Positions 26,250 to 35,043 of a stretch of DNA of 44,080 nucleotides are shown in pieces. The notes under the pieces were generated by a model, which was given only the letters and a program-made list of their open reading frames with translations, was not told the origin of the DNA and made no database searches. The DNA comes from Pseudomonadota bacterium (GTDB lineage: Bacteria > Pseudomonadota > Alphaproteobacteria > Sphingomonadales > Sphingomonadaceae). The stretch lies in the NCBI GenBank assembly GCA_029550345.1, contig JAKPHK010000004.1, positions 1 to 44,080 of the forward strand, read 5' to 3'. A program made the translations under genes and the position numbers. Positions within the stretch are counted from its first letter, which is position 1. Each line of letters starts with the position of its first letter.

Positions 26250-26681
26250 TCAATCCGGCCACTTCGCGTTCATGATCACCCAGCTTCTTGCGATCAACTG
26301 TTCCAGCACGGCCAGGTCCACGTCCGCGAGCTTCTTGATGTAGAGACACCCTTTGCCGCGGATATGCTTACCCAGCAGACCAAACAGTTCCTCTGCCTCG
26401 TTACTCATATGGGTGCCCATCAGGTAGATTGTCAGCGCTGCCTTGCGCGGGCTGAAACCGCCGCGGCACATCGTCCCTTCGCGGCCGCTGTCGTACTTAT
26501 AGCGATAGCTGCCATAGCCGATGATCGTGGGGCCCCACATCTTCGGCTGGCAACCGGTCACCCGGCGGTGCAGCGCCTCGATTACGGCGGCGTCTTCGCG
26601 GCGGCGCTCATCCGGCACAGCTGCAATGAATTCGGCTACACTGACCTCGCTCGCTTTGGTCTTGAGTTCGGTTTTGGCCAT
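26250..26681 (-). CDS. DUF1801 family protein
   Basis: A 143-residue soluble protein of the DUF1801 (YdhG-like) family. The characteristic parts are VAEFIAAVPDERRREDAAVIEALH, MWGPTIIGYGSYRYKYDSGREG, and GKGCLYIKKLADVDLAVLEQLI. Function is unknown for the family, although a small-molecule or nucleic-acid binding beta-barrel has been proposed on structural grounds. No signal peptide or membrane segment. It diverges from argG (75 bases between starts) and precedes the acyltransferase. Confidence 0.8.
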   Translation of the reverse strand: MAKTELKTKASEVSVAEFIAAVPDERRREDAAVIEALHRRVTGCQPKMWGPTIIGYGSYRYKYDSGREGTMCRGGFSPRKAALTIYLMGTHMSNEAEELFGLLGKHIRGKGCLYIKKLADVDLAVLEQLIARSWVIMNAKWPD

Positions 26682-26756
26682 TTGCTTGCCTCTCGCGCCC
26701 CCATGGCTTAGGGGCCGCAGCCGAATCCTAACGCCAAATCAGCGGAAAACCAGCCT

Positions 26757-27971
26757 ATGTCGGACATCAAGAAAGTCGTCCTCGCCTATTCGGGCGGCCT
26801 CGATACTTCGGTCATCCTCAAGTGGCTGCAGGTGACCTACAACTGCGAGGTGGTGACCTTCACCGCCGATCTGGGCCAGGGTGAGGAGCTGGAACCGGCA
26901 CGGGCCAAGGCCAAGCTGATGGGCCTGCCCGACGAGAACATCTATATCGACGACCTGCGTGAGGAATTCGTCCGCGATTTCGTCTTCCCGATGATGCGCG
27001 CCAATGCCCGCTATGAAGGCGATTACCTGCTCGGCACCAGCATCGCGCGTCCGTTGATTTCGAAACGGCTGGTTGAGATCGCGCACGAAACCGGCGCCGA
27101 TGCCGTGGCCCACGGCGCCACCGGCAAGGGCAACGATCAGGTCCGCTTCGAACTTTCGGCCTATGCGCTCGATCCCAATATCAAGGTGATCGCCCCCTGG
27201 CGCGAATGGAACCTGACGAGCCGGACCGCGTTGATCGACTGGGCCGAACAGCACCAGATCCCCGTTCCCAAGGACAAGCGCGGCGAAAGCCCCTTCTCCA
27301 CCGACGCCAACCTGCTGCACACCAGCAGTGAGGGTAAGGTGCTCGAAGATCCCTGGGAAGAAACCCCGGATTATGTCTATTCGCGCACCGACCACCCGGA
27401 AAACGCGCCGGATACGCCCGAATACATCACGGTCGATTTCGAAAAGGGCGATGGCGTTGCCCTGAACGGCGTGGCGTTGAGTCCGGCAGCGCTGCTGACC
27501 GCGCTCAACGAGCTGGGCCGCAAGCATGGGATCGGCCGCCTCGATCTGGTCGAAAACCGCTTCGTCGGCATGAAGAGCCGCGGGATGTACGAAACGCCTG
27601 GCGGTGAAATCTATGCCCGGGCGCACCGGGGGATCGAACAGATCACGCTTGATCGCGGCGCGGCGCACCTCAAGGACGAGCTGATGCCGAAATATGCCGA
27701 GCTGATCTACAACGGCTTCTGGTTCGCGCCGGAACGGGAAATGCTCCAGGCGGCGATCGACCTCAGCCAGGAAAAGGTTTCGGGCACGGTTCGGCTCAAG
27801 CTCTACAAGGGCAATGCCAGCGTTGTCGGGCGCAAGAGCCCCAATTCGCTCTACAGCGAACGGCACGTCACGTTCGAGGATGATGCCGGGGCCTATGATC
27901 AGAAGGATGCGGCGGGCTTCATCAAACTGAATGCCCTGCGCCTGCGGCTACTGGCCCAGCGCGACCGCTAA
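26757..27971 (+). CDS. argG: Argininosuccinate synthase
   Basis: The 404-residue enzyme that joins citrulline and aspartate with ATP in arginine synthesis. The PP-loop-like ATP motif is [11 protein letters not shown] at the N-terminus. The citrulline/aspartate site follows in [16 protein letters not shown], and the segments [18 protein letters not shown] and [21 protein letters not shown] are typical of the type found in proteobacteria with about 400 residues. The protein is complete and unremarkable. It is a single-gene unit, and no other arg gene is in the window. The DnaA-box palindrome begins about 50 bases after the stop codon. Confidence 0.97.
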   Translation: MSDIKKVVLAYSGGLDTSVILKWLQVTYNCEVVTFTADLGQGEELEPARAKAKLMGLPDENIYIDDLREEFVRDFVFPMMRANARYEGDYLLGTSIARPLISKRLVEIAHETGADAVAHGATGKGNDQVRFELSAYALDPNIKVIAPWREWNLTSRTALIDWAEQHQIPVPKDKRGESPFSTDANLLHTSSEGKVLEDPWEETPDYVYSRTDHPENAPDTPEYITVDFEKGDGVALNGVALSPAALLTALNELGRKHGIGRLDLVENRFVGMKSRGMYETPGGEIYARAHRGIEQITLDRGAAHLKDELMPKYAELIYNGFWFAPEREMLQAAIDLSQEKVSGTVRLKLYKGNASVVGRKSPNSLYSERHVTFEDDAGAYDQKDAAGFIKLNALRLRLLAQRDR

Positions 27972-28007
27972 GCACGAAACCGCCGCCTCTGACGGCCGAA
28001 AGCGAGT

Positions 28008-28069
28008 CTGTCCACATCGCAGGCCGACTTATCCACAAGGAATCCTGCATTCTGTGGATAAGTTGGCCT
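28008..28069. promoter_or_regulatory. DnaA-box palindrome
   Basis: Two perfect DnaA boxes face each other: TTATCCACA at 28029-28037 and TGTGGATAA at 28053-28061. They are the core of a longer inverted repeat in which AGGCCGACTTATCCACA (28021-28037) pairs with TGTGGATAAGTTGGCCT (28053-28069) with one mismatch. A weaker 7/9 match, CTGTCCACA, lies at 28008-28016. The spacing (21 and 24 bases) is about two helical turns. This may be a DnaA-binding site that titrates DnaA, regulates the RNA downstream, or belongs to an origin region. No AT-rich unwinding tract or dnaA/hemE gene is adjacent. Confidence 0.6.
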
Positions 28070-28099
28070 TTGCCTGCTTGCGCGACTCACCTTTGAGGC

Positions 28100-28643
28100 G
28101 CAGCTTCAAGTCATCGAGACGGTGAAACCGAACTTGAAGATGAAGTGGGAAACCACTGAAACGGAAAGGGAAAACATAACGTAACGGTCTGGCAGCGATG
28201 CCCGCAGCAGTATCGGAAAACACGCCTCAGGATGGCTTCGGTCTGAATCTGGCGAACCGCAGATGCAGTGAGTGGCGCGCAGTCAGCAGGCTGCTTCACC
28301 AGCGGTCGGAAATGGCGGAAGGAAAGCGGCGCTTCACGCGTGGCAGAACGGAAGGCCAGGAACGGCAAGGCGGAGGAGCGGTCACGGAACCGCCAGGTGG
28401 AAGGGAAAGGCCCGATCGGCTTGCCGAGAGTGCCGGAACCGCCCGCCTGACGGGACCGGACACCGGCAGCGGTGCCTGGCGATGAAAGCCGGTTCTTTCG
28501 GGAACCACCGAGCAGCCGATAACGCGGAGAGCGAACCGAAAGGATCGAAAGAAGCAGTTAGCGTGCTCCCTCGGGTACGGCGATCGCCCAAGTCGCCCGG
28601 AACCAAGGCAGGTGAGCGTGGGGCTGGTGGAAACACCGGCCCC
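28100..28643 (+). ncRNA. Candidate large structured RNA (about 550 nt)
   Basis: This is most of a 737-base gap between argG and the nuclease gene. It is purine-rich, with many GGAA and GAAA runs, and no frame has protein-like composition; translations are Arg/Gly-rich shadows. It is dense in capped hairpins: CTTCAAGT/ACTTGAAG (28104-28139) enclosing CGGT-GAA-ACCG; AGTGG-GAAA-CCACT (28144-28157); GGCA-GCGA-TGCC (28191-28202); GCGGT/ACCGC (28378-28393); CACCG/CGGTG (28461-28474); GGTTCT-TTCG-GGAACC (28491-28506). It ends with a 10-bp GAAA-capped stem (28620-28643). GNRA and UUCG loops are the mark of folded RNA. It does not match the RNase P, SRP, 6S or tmRNA consensus elements I know. The 5' end and the strand are inferred from the tetraloops and terminal stem. 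Confidence 0.5.
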
Positions 28644-28653
28644 ATTTGCTTTG
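28620..28653 (+). terminator. GAAA-capped terminator-like stem ending the structured region
   Basis: GGGGCTGGTG (28620-28629), loop GAAA, CACCGGCCCC (28634-28643): ten pairs including one T-G wobble, followed by ATTTGCTTTG. It lies before the nuclease gene's promoter-like site, so it would end transcription coming from argG or from the structured RNA. Confidence 0.6.
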
Positions 28654-28679
28654 CAGGTGGACGGTCCCGCGTCTATGTT
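28651..28679 (+). promoter_or_regulatory. Candidate promoter of the EEP nuclease gene
   Basis: TTGCAG (28651-28656) and TATGTT (28674-28679) are separated by exactly 17 bases, a good sigma-70-type arrangement. It starts just after the terminator-like stem and would give a leader of about 20 bases before the ATG at 28709. It suggests the nuclease is transcribed separately from the structured RNA. Confidence 0.45.
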
Positions 28680-28708
28680 TCGCGCACTAACGGATTGGCC
28701 TGGCAAGG

Positions 28709-29404
28709 ATGCGGATCGTTACATGGAACTGCAACGGCGCATTCCGGCGCAAACTGGAAAGGGTCGATGCGCTGCAAGCCGATGTGCTGGTGATTCAGGA
28801 ATGCGAAGACCCGTTAATCCACGGCGGAAGTTACCGTGATTGGGCAGGCTCATATGCTTGGTTGGGTGAAAACAAGCATAAGGGAATAGGCGTATTCGCT
28901 CGCAACAATAGAAATTTGGAGCTATTAGACTGGACGTCTAAAGGCCATGAATTGTTCCTTCCGACCCGCGTAGATGGCCTAATCGACGTAGTCGGGGTAT
29001 GGACTCAGGAATCGAAGTCGCGTGAACGTAGCTATGTCCGTCAGTTTTGGCACTATCTGCAGTTGCACGAAAAATCGCTAGGCGAAGATTCGATTATTTG
29101 TGGCGACTTCAACAGCAACGCCATTTGGGATCGCCCAAACCTACCCGGCAATCACACCGATTGTATTAACTTACTGAAAGAGCGAGGATTCGTTAGCCTT
29201 TACCATATGATAAAAGGCGAACGACACGGGGAGGAAGAGACACCGACTTTCTATCTATACCGCCACGAGGAACGCCCGTACCACATCGACTACGTGTTTG
29301 CTCACAACGAAAAAATCCAAAAATCCCACGTGGGTTTCGAGGTTGGCCAACCTCAGGATTGGTTGCCCTTCAGTGATCACATGCCAATTATCGTGGACAT
29401 CTGA
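28709..29404 (+). CDS. Endonuclease/exonuclease/phosphatase (EEP) family nuclease
   Basis: A 231-residue protein with the complete catalytic set of the EEP (exonuclease III/APE1/DNase I-like) superfamily: Asn7 in VTWNCNG, Glu31 in IQECED, Asp133 and Asn135 in CGDFNS, Asp194 in HIDYVF, and Ser-Asp-His 222-224 in FSDHMPIIVDI. Such proteins are metal-dependent nucleases or phosphatases; the substrate here is unknown. There is no signal peptide. Base composition is clearly more AT-rich than in neighbouring argG and the methyltransferase gene, which suggests horizontal gain. An AAGG lies very close to the ATG, so the ribosome-binding site is weak. The stop is one base from the convergent RNA methyltransferase stop. 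The gene sits behind the structured-RNA region. Confidence 0.85.
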   Translation: MRIVTWNCNGAFRRKLERVDALQADVLVIQECEDPLIHGGSYRDWAGSYAWLGENKHKGIGVFARNNRNLELLDWTSKGHELFLPTRVDGLIDVVGVWTQESKSRERSYVRQFWHYLQLHEKSLGEDSIICGDFNSNAIWDRPNLPGNHTDCINLLKERGFVSLYHMIKGERHGEEETPTFYLYRHEERPYHIDYVFAHNEKIQKSHVGFEVGQPQDWLPFSDHMPIIVDI

Positions 29405-29405
29405 A

Positions 29406-30650
29406 CTACCGCACAAACAAACTCGCCAGCTCAACGTGGGTTGACCACCTGAACTGCCCCACCGGCCTCAGCTCCTTGAGCACGAAACCGGCCTCCACCA
29501 GCGCCTGCGCATCGCGGGCCCAGCTGGAGGGATTGCAGCTGATATAGACCACCCGTTCCACAGTGCTTTCGGCAATCCGCTCTACCTGTTCGCGAGCGCC
29601 GGCGCGGGGCGGGTCGAGCAGGACGGCGGAAAAGCGGTTCAGTTCCTCGGCCAGCAGGGGGTTGCGGAATAGATCTCGGTGCAGCGCATGGACCGGCCGG
29701 CCACTGATACCCGCCGCGGCCTTGCAGGCCAGATGCGCGTCGCGCGCGGCCTCGGCGGCCAGAACCTTGGTTTCGGGCCCGGCCAGGGCGAATGCGAATG
29801 TGCCGAGGCCAGAGAACAGATCGGCCACGGTCGGGCTTCCCGCCAGCCATTCACGCGCGGCGGCGATCAGCGCGGCCTCACCGTCATCGGTTGCTTGCAG
29901 GAAGCTGCCGGGTGGGAACGGCACGGCGACGCCTGACAAGGTGACGGTGGCCTGTTCTGGCTCCCACACCACCTCCGGCCCGTATCCGCCATCCAGAGTC
30001 AGCCGGGCCAGGCCGTGATCGCGGGCAAAATCGAGCAGCGCCTCGGTCAGGACAAGGCTCTCCGCACTCAGCCCCTTGATGCCCAGGTCCACGCCCTGAT
30101 CGCACAGGGTCAGTTCGATATCGGCCGCCATCCTGGCGTGGGTATGCTTGCCCTTGCCCCTGGCCTTCCCGCTCACCTGCCCCTGCCCCAGGGTAATCAG
30201 CAATCCGCGCAGCGGCGCCAGCACGGCGACCAGTTCGGGCCGCAGCACCGGGCATTCGGCCAGCTCAACCAGACGGTGCGAACGCGCCTCGCGGTAGCCG
30301 ATCACCACCCGCCCCTGGCTGCTTTCCGCGCGCAGGGATGCGCGGCGGCGGCTGCCGGGCGGCGAAAGGTGCGGCGGGGCGATATGCTCCGCCCCCAATT
30401 CGTGCGCGCTGGAAGCATTGCTGACCCGCCCCTCAACGAACTGCGCCAGAGTTTCCTCGTCAAGCTGCTGCAACTGGCACCCGCCGCAGCGCCCAAAGTG
30501 GCGGCATGGCGGCGAAACGTGGTGTGGCCCCCATTCAAGGCTGCCGTCGCCGAGCAGCAGATCGCCCGGCGCGGCGCCCCAGGCGAAGCGGCCGGAGGCG
30601 GTAAGGCCGTCTCCCTTGGCGGCGATGCGGATTATGGTTTCCTTGGTCAT
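29406..30650 (-). CDS. RumA/RlmD-type 23S rRNA (or tRNA) m5U methyltransferase
   Basis: A 414-residue SAM-dependent RNA methyltransferase of the TrmA/RlmC/RlmD family. Family members methylate C5 of uridine in rRNA or tRNA. An iron-sulfur-type cysteine cluster is seen in PPCRHFGRCGGCQLQQL near residue 50-65. The SAM motif is VADLFSGLGTFAFALAG, then LLDPPRAGAREQVERIA. The catalytic Cys is in VVYISCNPSSWARDA. The FeS cluster and length favour RlmD (U1939) over TrmA, but the target is not proven. The N-terminal TRAM-like part is short. A repeat-rich gap of about 236 bases lies upstream. Confidence 0.87.
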   Translation of the reverse strand: MTKETIIRIAAKGDGLTASGRFAWGAAPGDLLLGDGSLEWGPHHVSPPCRHFGRCGGCQLQQLDEETLAQFVEGRVSNASSAHELGAEHIAPPHLSPPGSRRRASLRAESSQGRVVIGYREARSHRLVELAECPVLRPELVAVLAPLRGLLITLGQGQVSGKARGKGKHTHARMAADIELTLCDQGVDLGIKGLSAESLVLTEALLDFARDHGLARLTLDGGYGPEVVWEPEQATVTLSGVAVPFPPGSFLQATDDGEAALIAAAREWLAGSPTVADLFSGLGTFAFALAGPETKVLAAEAARDAHLACKAAAGISGRPVHALHRDLFRNPLLAEELNRFSAVLLDPPRAGAREQVERIAESTVERVVYISCNPSSWARDAQALVEAGFVLKELRPVGQFRWSTHVELASLFVR

Positions 30651-30707
30651 TCAGCCTTGTGCCGGTTTGAGGTCATGCCGTGGCGCACAGGAGCCGGAAA
30701 CTTGGCT

Positions 30708-30852
30708 CTCGCAACGGCGCGAAGGCGCAAAGAGCACCCTGTACGGCAAAGCCGCTATTGATTCCGAACTTGGCCCAACAGGCAACCGAAGAGAAGAATC
30801 AAACGCCTGCGGCGCCTTGTCACATCTTTGCGCCTTCGCGCCTTTGCGTGAG
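30708..30852. repeat. Intergenic inverted-repeat element, copy 1
   Basis: A 145-base element with 27-base ends. The left end CTCGCAACGGCGCGAAGGCG (start 30708) matches the reverse complement of the right end (30825-30852, TCTTTGCGCCTTCGCGCCTT...) apart from one inserted base and a mismatch. Inside is GCAAAGCCGCTATTGATTCC (30746-30765). The latter is nearly repeated at 34240-34258 in the same orientation (GCGAAGCCGCTATTCATTCC). It lies between the RNA methyltransferase and nnr genes and has no coding capacity. It is likely a member of a dispersed intergenic repeat family, and its ends can form a long stem. Confidence 0.6.
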
Positions 30853-30886
30853 TCAAATCTTCTTCGTTTTCGCGACGCGTGAACCA

Positions 30887-32287
30887 TTACAAGCAAGCCG
30901 CGTAGGCCGCCCTCACCGCTTCGGCAAGTTGCCCGGCCGAAAAGGCTGCTCCACTCAGCCGCGCCGCTTCGCTATGAAGCCAGACGCCCTGACAGGCAGC
31001 TGCAAACGGATCGGCCCCGTTCGCCAGGCGGCTGGCGATGATCCCGGCCAGCACATCGCCGGTCCCGGCGGTTGAAAGCCAGGATGCGGCGCGTGGTGCG
31101 AAGGCTGTTCGCCCATCGGGTGCTGCGACAACGCTGTCCGGCCCTTTGGCGAGGACAACCATGTTCGCCGTCCGGGCCACGGCCATGGCGCGCTCAACCT
31201 TGCTGCCCGATCCGTCGAGGTCGAAGGCACGTTCCAGGCTGAACAGCTCGCCATCGTGGGGGGTGGCGATCAGCGGCGCCTGACGCTCAGCCAGCAGGCG
31301 CGGGGCGAGGAGAACAAGGGCATCGGCATCGATCACGGTCGGGCGCTGTTCGGCCAGAACAAGAGCCAGCGCCTCTCGCGCCGCGCCATCGCGGCCCAGC
31401 CCCGGCCCGATCAGCAGCGCCGAAAACCGCTTGTCGAGTAGCGCTTCGGCCAGCGGCGCATCTTCAACCACCAGATCGGCAGGAGCGACGCCTGCCCCCT
31501 GGCCCAGCAGCCTGACATAGCCCGCCCCCGCCCCTTGCGCCGCGCGCGCCGAGAGCATCGAAGCCCCCGGCAATGCCCCGCCGATCACGCCGAGCAAGCC
31601 GCGGGTGTATTTGTGCGCATCCACGGCTGGGGCGGTAAAGCGTGGCCGTTCGATCAGCCGCGCACCGCCCAGCACCTGCTCCACGCCAATCTCGACCAGG
31701 CGCAAGGTTCCCATACAGGCGGCGGCGGGCATCAGGAAATGGGCAGGCTTCCAGGCACCGAGCGCCAGGGTCAGATCGTAATCGGGAAGGTCGCGGTTGA
31801 GCGGCTGGCCCAGATCGGCCTCAACCCCGCTCGGCAGATCGACCGCCACCCACTTGTGATGCGTTGCCGCCAGTCCCGTCAGCAATGCCAGATGCTCCGC
31901 GCCAAGCGGACGGGTAAGCCCGGTGCCGAACAGGCAATCGACCAAAACCTCGCCGTATCGGATTGCATCGCCCACCAGCGTTTCACCGTGGTAGAGCGCC
32001 CGTGCGTTCCGGGCAGCCTCGGTCACCGGCTCTGCCGCCATAACCACCGCCACGTCGCCGCCGCGTTGGCGGATCGCCTCGGCAATGACCCAGCCATCGC
32101 CGCCGTTGTTGCCGGGGCCGCACAGCACCGTCACCGATCGTCCGCCGGACATCCGCCAGACCCATTCGGCTGCGCCCTGCCCGGCCCGCCGCATCAATTC
32201 GTCGACACTCGTGCCGTCAGCGATCAGGGCCTGTTCGGCAGCGCGCATTTGCGCTGCGGTAAGAACCTGATCGACGGTTGCGGTCAT
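30887..32287 (-). CDS. nnr: Bifunctional NAD(P)H-hydrate epimerase/dehydratase
   Basis: A 466-residue repair enzyme that converts damaged NADHX and NADPHX back to NAD(P)H. The N-terminal YjeF/NnrE epimerase domain shows [13 protein letters not shown], the loop [15 protein letters not shown] and [14 protein letters not shown]. The C-terminal ribokinase-like NnrD dehydratase domain shows [44 protein letters not shown] and [15 protein letters not shown] chose the ATG at 32287 ([13 protein letters not shown]). It overlaps the ilvD stop by four bases (ATGA), so the two are translationally coupled. The 39 codons open upstream lie inside ilvD. No truncation is seen in either domain. Confidence 0.95.
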   Translation of the reverse strand: MTATVDQVLTAAQMRAAEQALIADGTSVDELMRRAGQGAAEWVWRMSGGRSVTVLCGPGNNGGDGWVIAEAIRQRGGDVAVVMAAEPVTEAARNARALYHGETLVGDAIRYGEVLVDCLFGTGLTRPLGAEHLALLTGLAATHHKWVAVDLPSGVEADLGQPLNRDLPDYDLTLALGAWKPAHFLMPAAACMGTLRLVEIGVEQVLGGARLIERPRFTAPAVDAHKYTRGLLGVIGGALPGASMLSARAAQGAGAGYVRLLGQGAGVAPADLVVEDAPLAEALLDKRFSALLIGPGLGRDGAAREALALVLAEQRPTVIDADALVLLAPRLLAERQAPLIATPHDGELFSLERAFDLDGSGSKVERAMAVARTANMVVLAKGPDSVVAAPDGRTAFAPRAASWLSTAGTGDVLAGIIASRLANGADPFAAACQGVWLHSEAARLSGAAFSAGQLAEAVRAAYAACL

Positions 32288-34131
32288 TTCCGGGTGATTT
32301 GCGATACGTCGCGGACCGCGCCGCGTGCAGCGCTGGTGGTCATCGCGGCATAGGCCTGAAGTGCCTGGCTGACAAAGCGCTTGCGCGGCTGCTCCGGCTG
32401 CCAACCCTTCGCGTCCTGCGCCGCACGGCGCTCAGCCAGCACCTCATCGGAGACCTGCAGGTTGATCGTGCGGCCCGGAATGTCGATCGCGATCACATCC
32501 CCAGTCTCAACCAGACCGATCGCACCGCCCTCTGCCGCTTCGGGCGAGGCATGGCCGATCGACAGGCCAGAGGTTCCGCCCGAAAAGCGCCCGTCAGTAA
32601 GCAGCGCGCAGGCCTTCCCCAGCCCCTTCGATTTGAGGTAGCTGGTGGGATAGAGCATTTCCTGCATTCCGGGGCCGCCCTTTGGCCCTTCATAGCGGAT
32701 CACCACAACGTCTCCGGCCACCACCTGCCCGGTCAGGATCGCGGTGACGGCAGCGTCCTGGCTTTCATAGACCTTCGCGGGTCCCGTGAATTTGAGAATG
32801 CTTTCGTCCACACCAGCGGTTTTCACGATGCAGCCTTCCAGCGCGATATTGCCATAGAGCACCGCCAGCCCGCCATCCTGGCTGAAGGCGTGTTCCTTGC
32901 AGCGGATCACCCCGCCTTCACGGTCAAGGTCAAGCTCATCCCAGCGGCGATCCTGGCTGAACGCGGTCTGGGTCGGCACCCCGCCGGGCGCGGCCTTGAA
33001 GAAATGCTGCACGGCAGGGTCGTTGGTGCGCTTGATATCCCAGTGGTTCAGCGCATCACCCAACGTGCGGCTGTGGACCGTCGGCAGATCGGTGTGGAGC
33101 AGACCGGCGCGGTCCAGCTCACCCAGGATCGCCATGATCCCGCCAGCGCGGTGGACGTCTTCCATATGGACATCATTCTTGGCCGGGGCAACCTTGGACA
33201 GGCACGGCACCACGCGGCTCAGCCGGTCAATGTCCTTCATGGTGAAGTCCACCCCGGCTTCCTGCGCGGCGGCCAGCAGGTGCAGCACGGTGTTGGTCGA
33301 TCCGCCCATCGCGATGTCCAGGCTCATCGCATTTTCAAAGGCACCGAAGCTGGCGATCGAGCGCGGCAGCACGCTTTCATCATCCTGTTCGTAATAGCGC
33401 TTGCACAGTTCAACCACGAGCCGTCCGGCCTGAAGGAACAGCTCTTTCCGGTCCGCGTGGGTGGCCAGCTGCGATCCATTGCCGGGCAGCGAGAGCCCCA
33501 GCGCCTCGGTCAGGCAGTTCATCGAATTGGCGGTGAACATCCCGCTGCACGACCCGCAGGTCGGGCAGGCTGAGCGCTCGATCGTCTGCACTTCCTCGTC
33601 AGAATAGCTGTCATCGGCGGCGGCGATCATTGCGTCGATCAGATCGAGCGCGACCTCCTTGCCCTTGAGGACGACCTTCCCGGCCTCCATCGGCCCGCCG
33701 GACACGAAAACACAGGGAATGTTTAGCCGCATCGCCGCCATCAGCATCCCCGGCGTAATCTTGTCACAGTTGGAAATGCAGACCATCGCATCGGCGCAGT
33801 GCGCGCCGACCATGTATTCGACGCTGTCAGCGATCAGATCGCGGCTGGGCAGCGAATAGAGCATCCCGTCATGCCCCATCGCGATCCCGTCATCGACCGC
33901 GATGGTATTGAATTCCTTGGCGACACCGCCCGCCGCCTCAATCTCGCGCGCGACCATCTGGCCCAGGTCCTTGAGGTGGACGTGCCCCGGAACGAACTGG
34001 GTGAAGCTGTTGACCACGGCGATGATCGGTTTGCCGAAATCGCTGTCCTTCATCCCCGTCGCCCGCCACAGCCCGCGCGCGCCGGCCATGTTGCGGCCAT
34101 GGGTGGAAGTGCGGGAACGATAGGCGGGCAT
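32284..34131 (-). CDS. ilvD: Dihydroxy-acid dehydratase
   Basis: A 615-residue iron-sulfur enzyme of valine, leucine and isoleucine synthesis that dehydrates 2,3-dihydroxy acids. The cluster cysteines are in [12 protein letters not shown] and [18 protein letters not shown], and [19 protein letters not shown] and [23 protein letters not shown] are diagnostic. Length is normal. AGGAGT precedes the ATG at 34131, which reads [22 protein letters not shown] as expected. It heads the ilvD-nnr operon. The intergenic region upstream contains the second copy of the repeat found after nnr, and no leader-peptide attenuator is visible. Confidence 0.98.
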   Translation of the reverse strand: MPAYRSRTSTHGRNMAGARGLWRATGMKDSDFGKPIIAVVNSFTQFVPGHVHLKDLGQMVAREIEAAGGVAKEFNTIAVDDGIAMGHDGMLYSLPSRDLIADSVEYMVGAHCADAMVCISNCDKITPGMLMAAMRLNIPCVFVSGGPMEAGKVVLKGKEVALDLIDAMIAAADDSYSDEEVQTIERSACPTCGSCSGMFTANSMNCLTEALGLSLPGNGSQLATHADRKELFLQAGRLVVELCKRYYEQDDESVLPRSIASFGAFENAMSLDIAMGGSTNTVLHLLAAAQEAGVDFTMKDIDRLSRVVPCLSKVAPAKNDVHMEDVHRAGGIMAILGELDRAGLLHTDLPTVHSRTLGDALNHWDIKRTNDPAVQHFFKAAPGGVPTQTAFSQDRRWDELDLDREGGVIRCKEHAFSQDGGLAVLYGNIALEGCIVKTAGVDESILKFTGPAKVYESQDAAVTAILTGQVVAGDVVVIRYEGPKGGPGMQEMLYPTSYLKSKGLGKACALLTDGRFSGGTSGLSIGHASPEAAEGGAIGLVETGDVIAIDIPGRTINLQVSDEVLAERRAAQDAKGWQPEQPRKRFVSQALQAYAAMTTSAARGAVRDVSQITRK

Positions 34132-34196
34132 GGTGGGACTCCTTTGGCTGGCTCTGCTCTTGCGAGGTTGGCCTGCCGGGTCAAGAAGAAGATTGG

Positions 34197-34301
34197 TTCG
34201 CGAGAAGCCGCAAAGAGCGCAAAGATGTTTCGCTGGCGGCGAAGCCGCTATTCATTCCAAACAATCGCGATTGATCGGGCGAGGCACGCCTGCGGTGCCT
34301 C
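34197..34301. repeat. Intergenic repeat, copy 2, with hairpin
   Basis: Contains CGCAAAGAGCGCAAAGATG and, at 34240-34258, GCGAAGCCGCTATTCATTCC. These are close to the inner part of the element at 30708-30852, in the same orientation. A perfect 7-bp hairpin, GAGGCAC (34281-34287)/GTGCCTC (34295-34301), follows 14 bases before the end of the N-formylglutamate amidohydrolase gene, and on the minus strand it may serve as that gene's terminator. The long terminal inverted repeat of copy 1 is degraded here. Together the two copies flank the ilvD-nnr operon. Confidence 0.5.
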
Positions 34302-34314
34302 CGCGCGATCCATT

Positions 34315-35043
34315 CTACTCCAGCCTCAGCGCCACAGTATTCGCGATCCGCGCCAGCCGCTCTGCCCAGACAGCCTGCCCCGCCGCATCGCCGATCTGAT
34401 CCTGACGAACCTCTACCCCCAGATAGGGTCGCCCATCAGCCTCACCATGGCGGTCCATAGTGTAATTGAGCAGTTTGCCCGAATAGGGCTGCTGATCGCC
34501 CACGACCAGCCCTTCCGCCTCCAGCAGCGGGATGGCGATCCGGGCGGCACGATCGTCTTCGTTATAGAGGATGCCGACCTGCCAGGGACGCGGCTGATCG
34601 CTGGTGGCAAGGCGCGGGGTGAAGCTGTGGAGCGAGACGATCAGCGCGGGCGGTGCATCGTTCAAAAGACTGGCCAGTGCCGTGTGGTAGGGTTCGTGGA
34701 ACCGTTGCAACCGCATCAGGTGTGCTTCGTGGTTGATTGCATTGCCGGGAATTGCGTGCCCGTCGCTGGCGATCGGGATCACCGCCGGGGCGTGGGGATC
34801 GCGGTTGAGATCGCAGACCAGACGGCTGATGTTGCCCTGAAAGGCGGCAATGCCGGGGCGCTCCGCCATCAATGCACCGACTTCGGCCACACCGATATCA
34901 ACCGCGATGTGCTGCTCCAGCAAGCCGTGATCAATACCCAGATCAAGATCGTCCGGAACGCGGTTGCTGGCATGGTCGGACACCACCAGGATTCCCCCGA
35001 ACCGCGGGGTGCCGATCAGGCGCCAGGCCTCATGCGGCCTCAT
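34315..35043 (-). CDS. N-formylglutamate amidohydrolase family protein
   Basis: A 242-residue hydrolase. The family pattern starts with GGILVVSDHASNRVPDDL, followed by ISRLVCDLNRDP, VSLHSFTPRL, and YSGKLLNYTMDRHGEADG. Known members cleave N-formylglutamate in histidine degradation, but many relatives outside hut operons act on other N-acyl amino acids, and no hut gene is nearby. The ATG at 35043 overlaps the ispE stop (ATGA), so I prefer it to the long upstream extension, which lies in ispE. It is the last gene of the ETF-QO/ispE run. Confidence 0.88.
   Translation of the reverse strand: MRPHEAWRLIGTPRFGGILVVSDHASNRVPDDLDLGIDHGLLEQHIAVDIGVAEVGALMAERPGIAAFQGNISRLVCDLNRDPHAPAVIPIASDGHAIPGNAINHEAHLMRLQRFHEPYHTALASLLNDAPPALIVSLHSFTPRLATSDQPRPWQVGILYNEDDRAARIAIPLLEAEGLVVGDQQPYSGKLLNYTMDRHGEADGRPYLGVEVRQDQIGDAAGQAVWAERLARIANTVALRLE

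Noticed and set aside
28198..28485. Open frame in the structured region (95 codons, starting MPAAVSENTPQDG).
   Set aside because: Composition is Arg/Gly-rich and low in hydrophobics, it has no ribosome-binding site, and hairpins with tetraloops cross it; it looks like a chance frame in an RNA region.
28100..28650. Considered a group II intron or RNase P RNA.
   Set aside because: No domain V-like 34-base hairpin at the end, no intron-encoded reverse transcriptase, and none of the conserved RNase P blocks (such as GAGGAAAGTCC) could be found.
32278..33573. Long open frame antisense to ilvD (431 codons).
   Set aside because: It is the complement of a complete and well-supported ilvD, with His/Arg/Gly-rich shadow composition.
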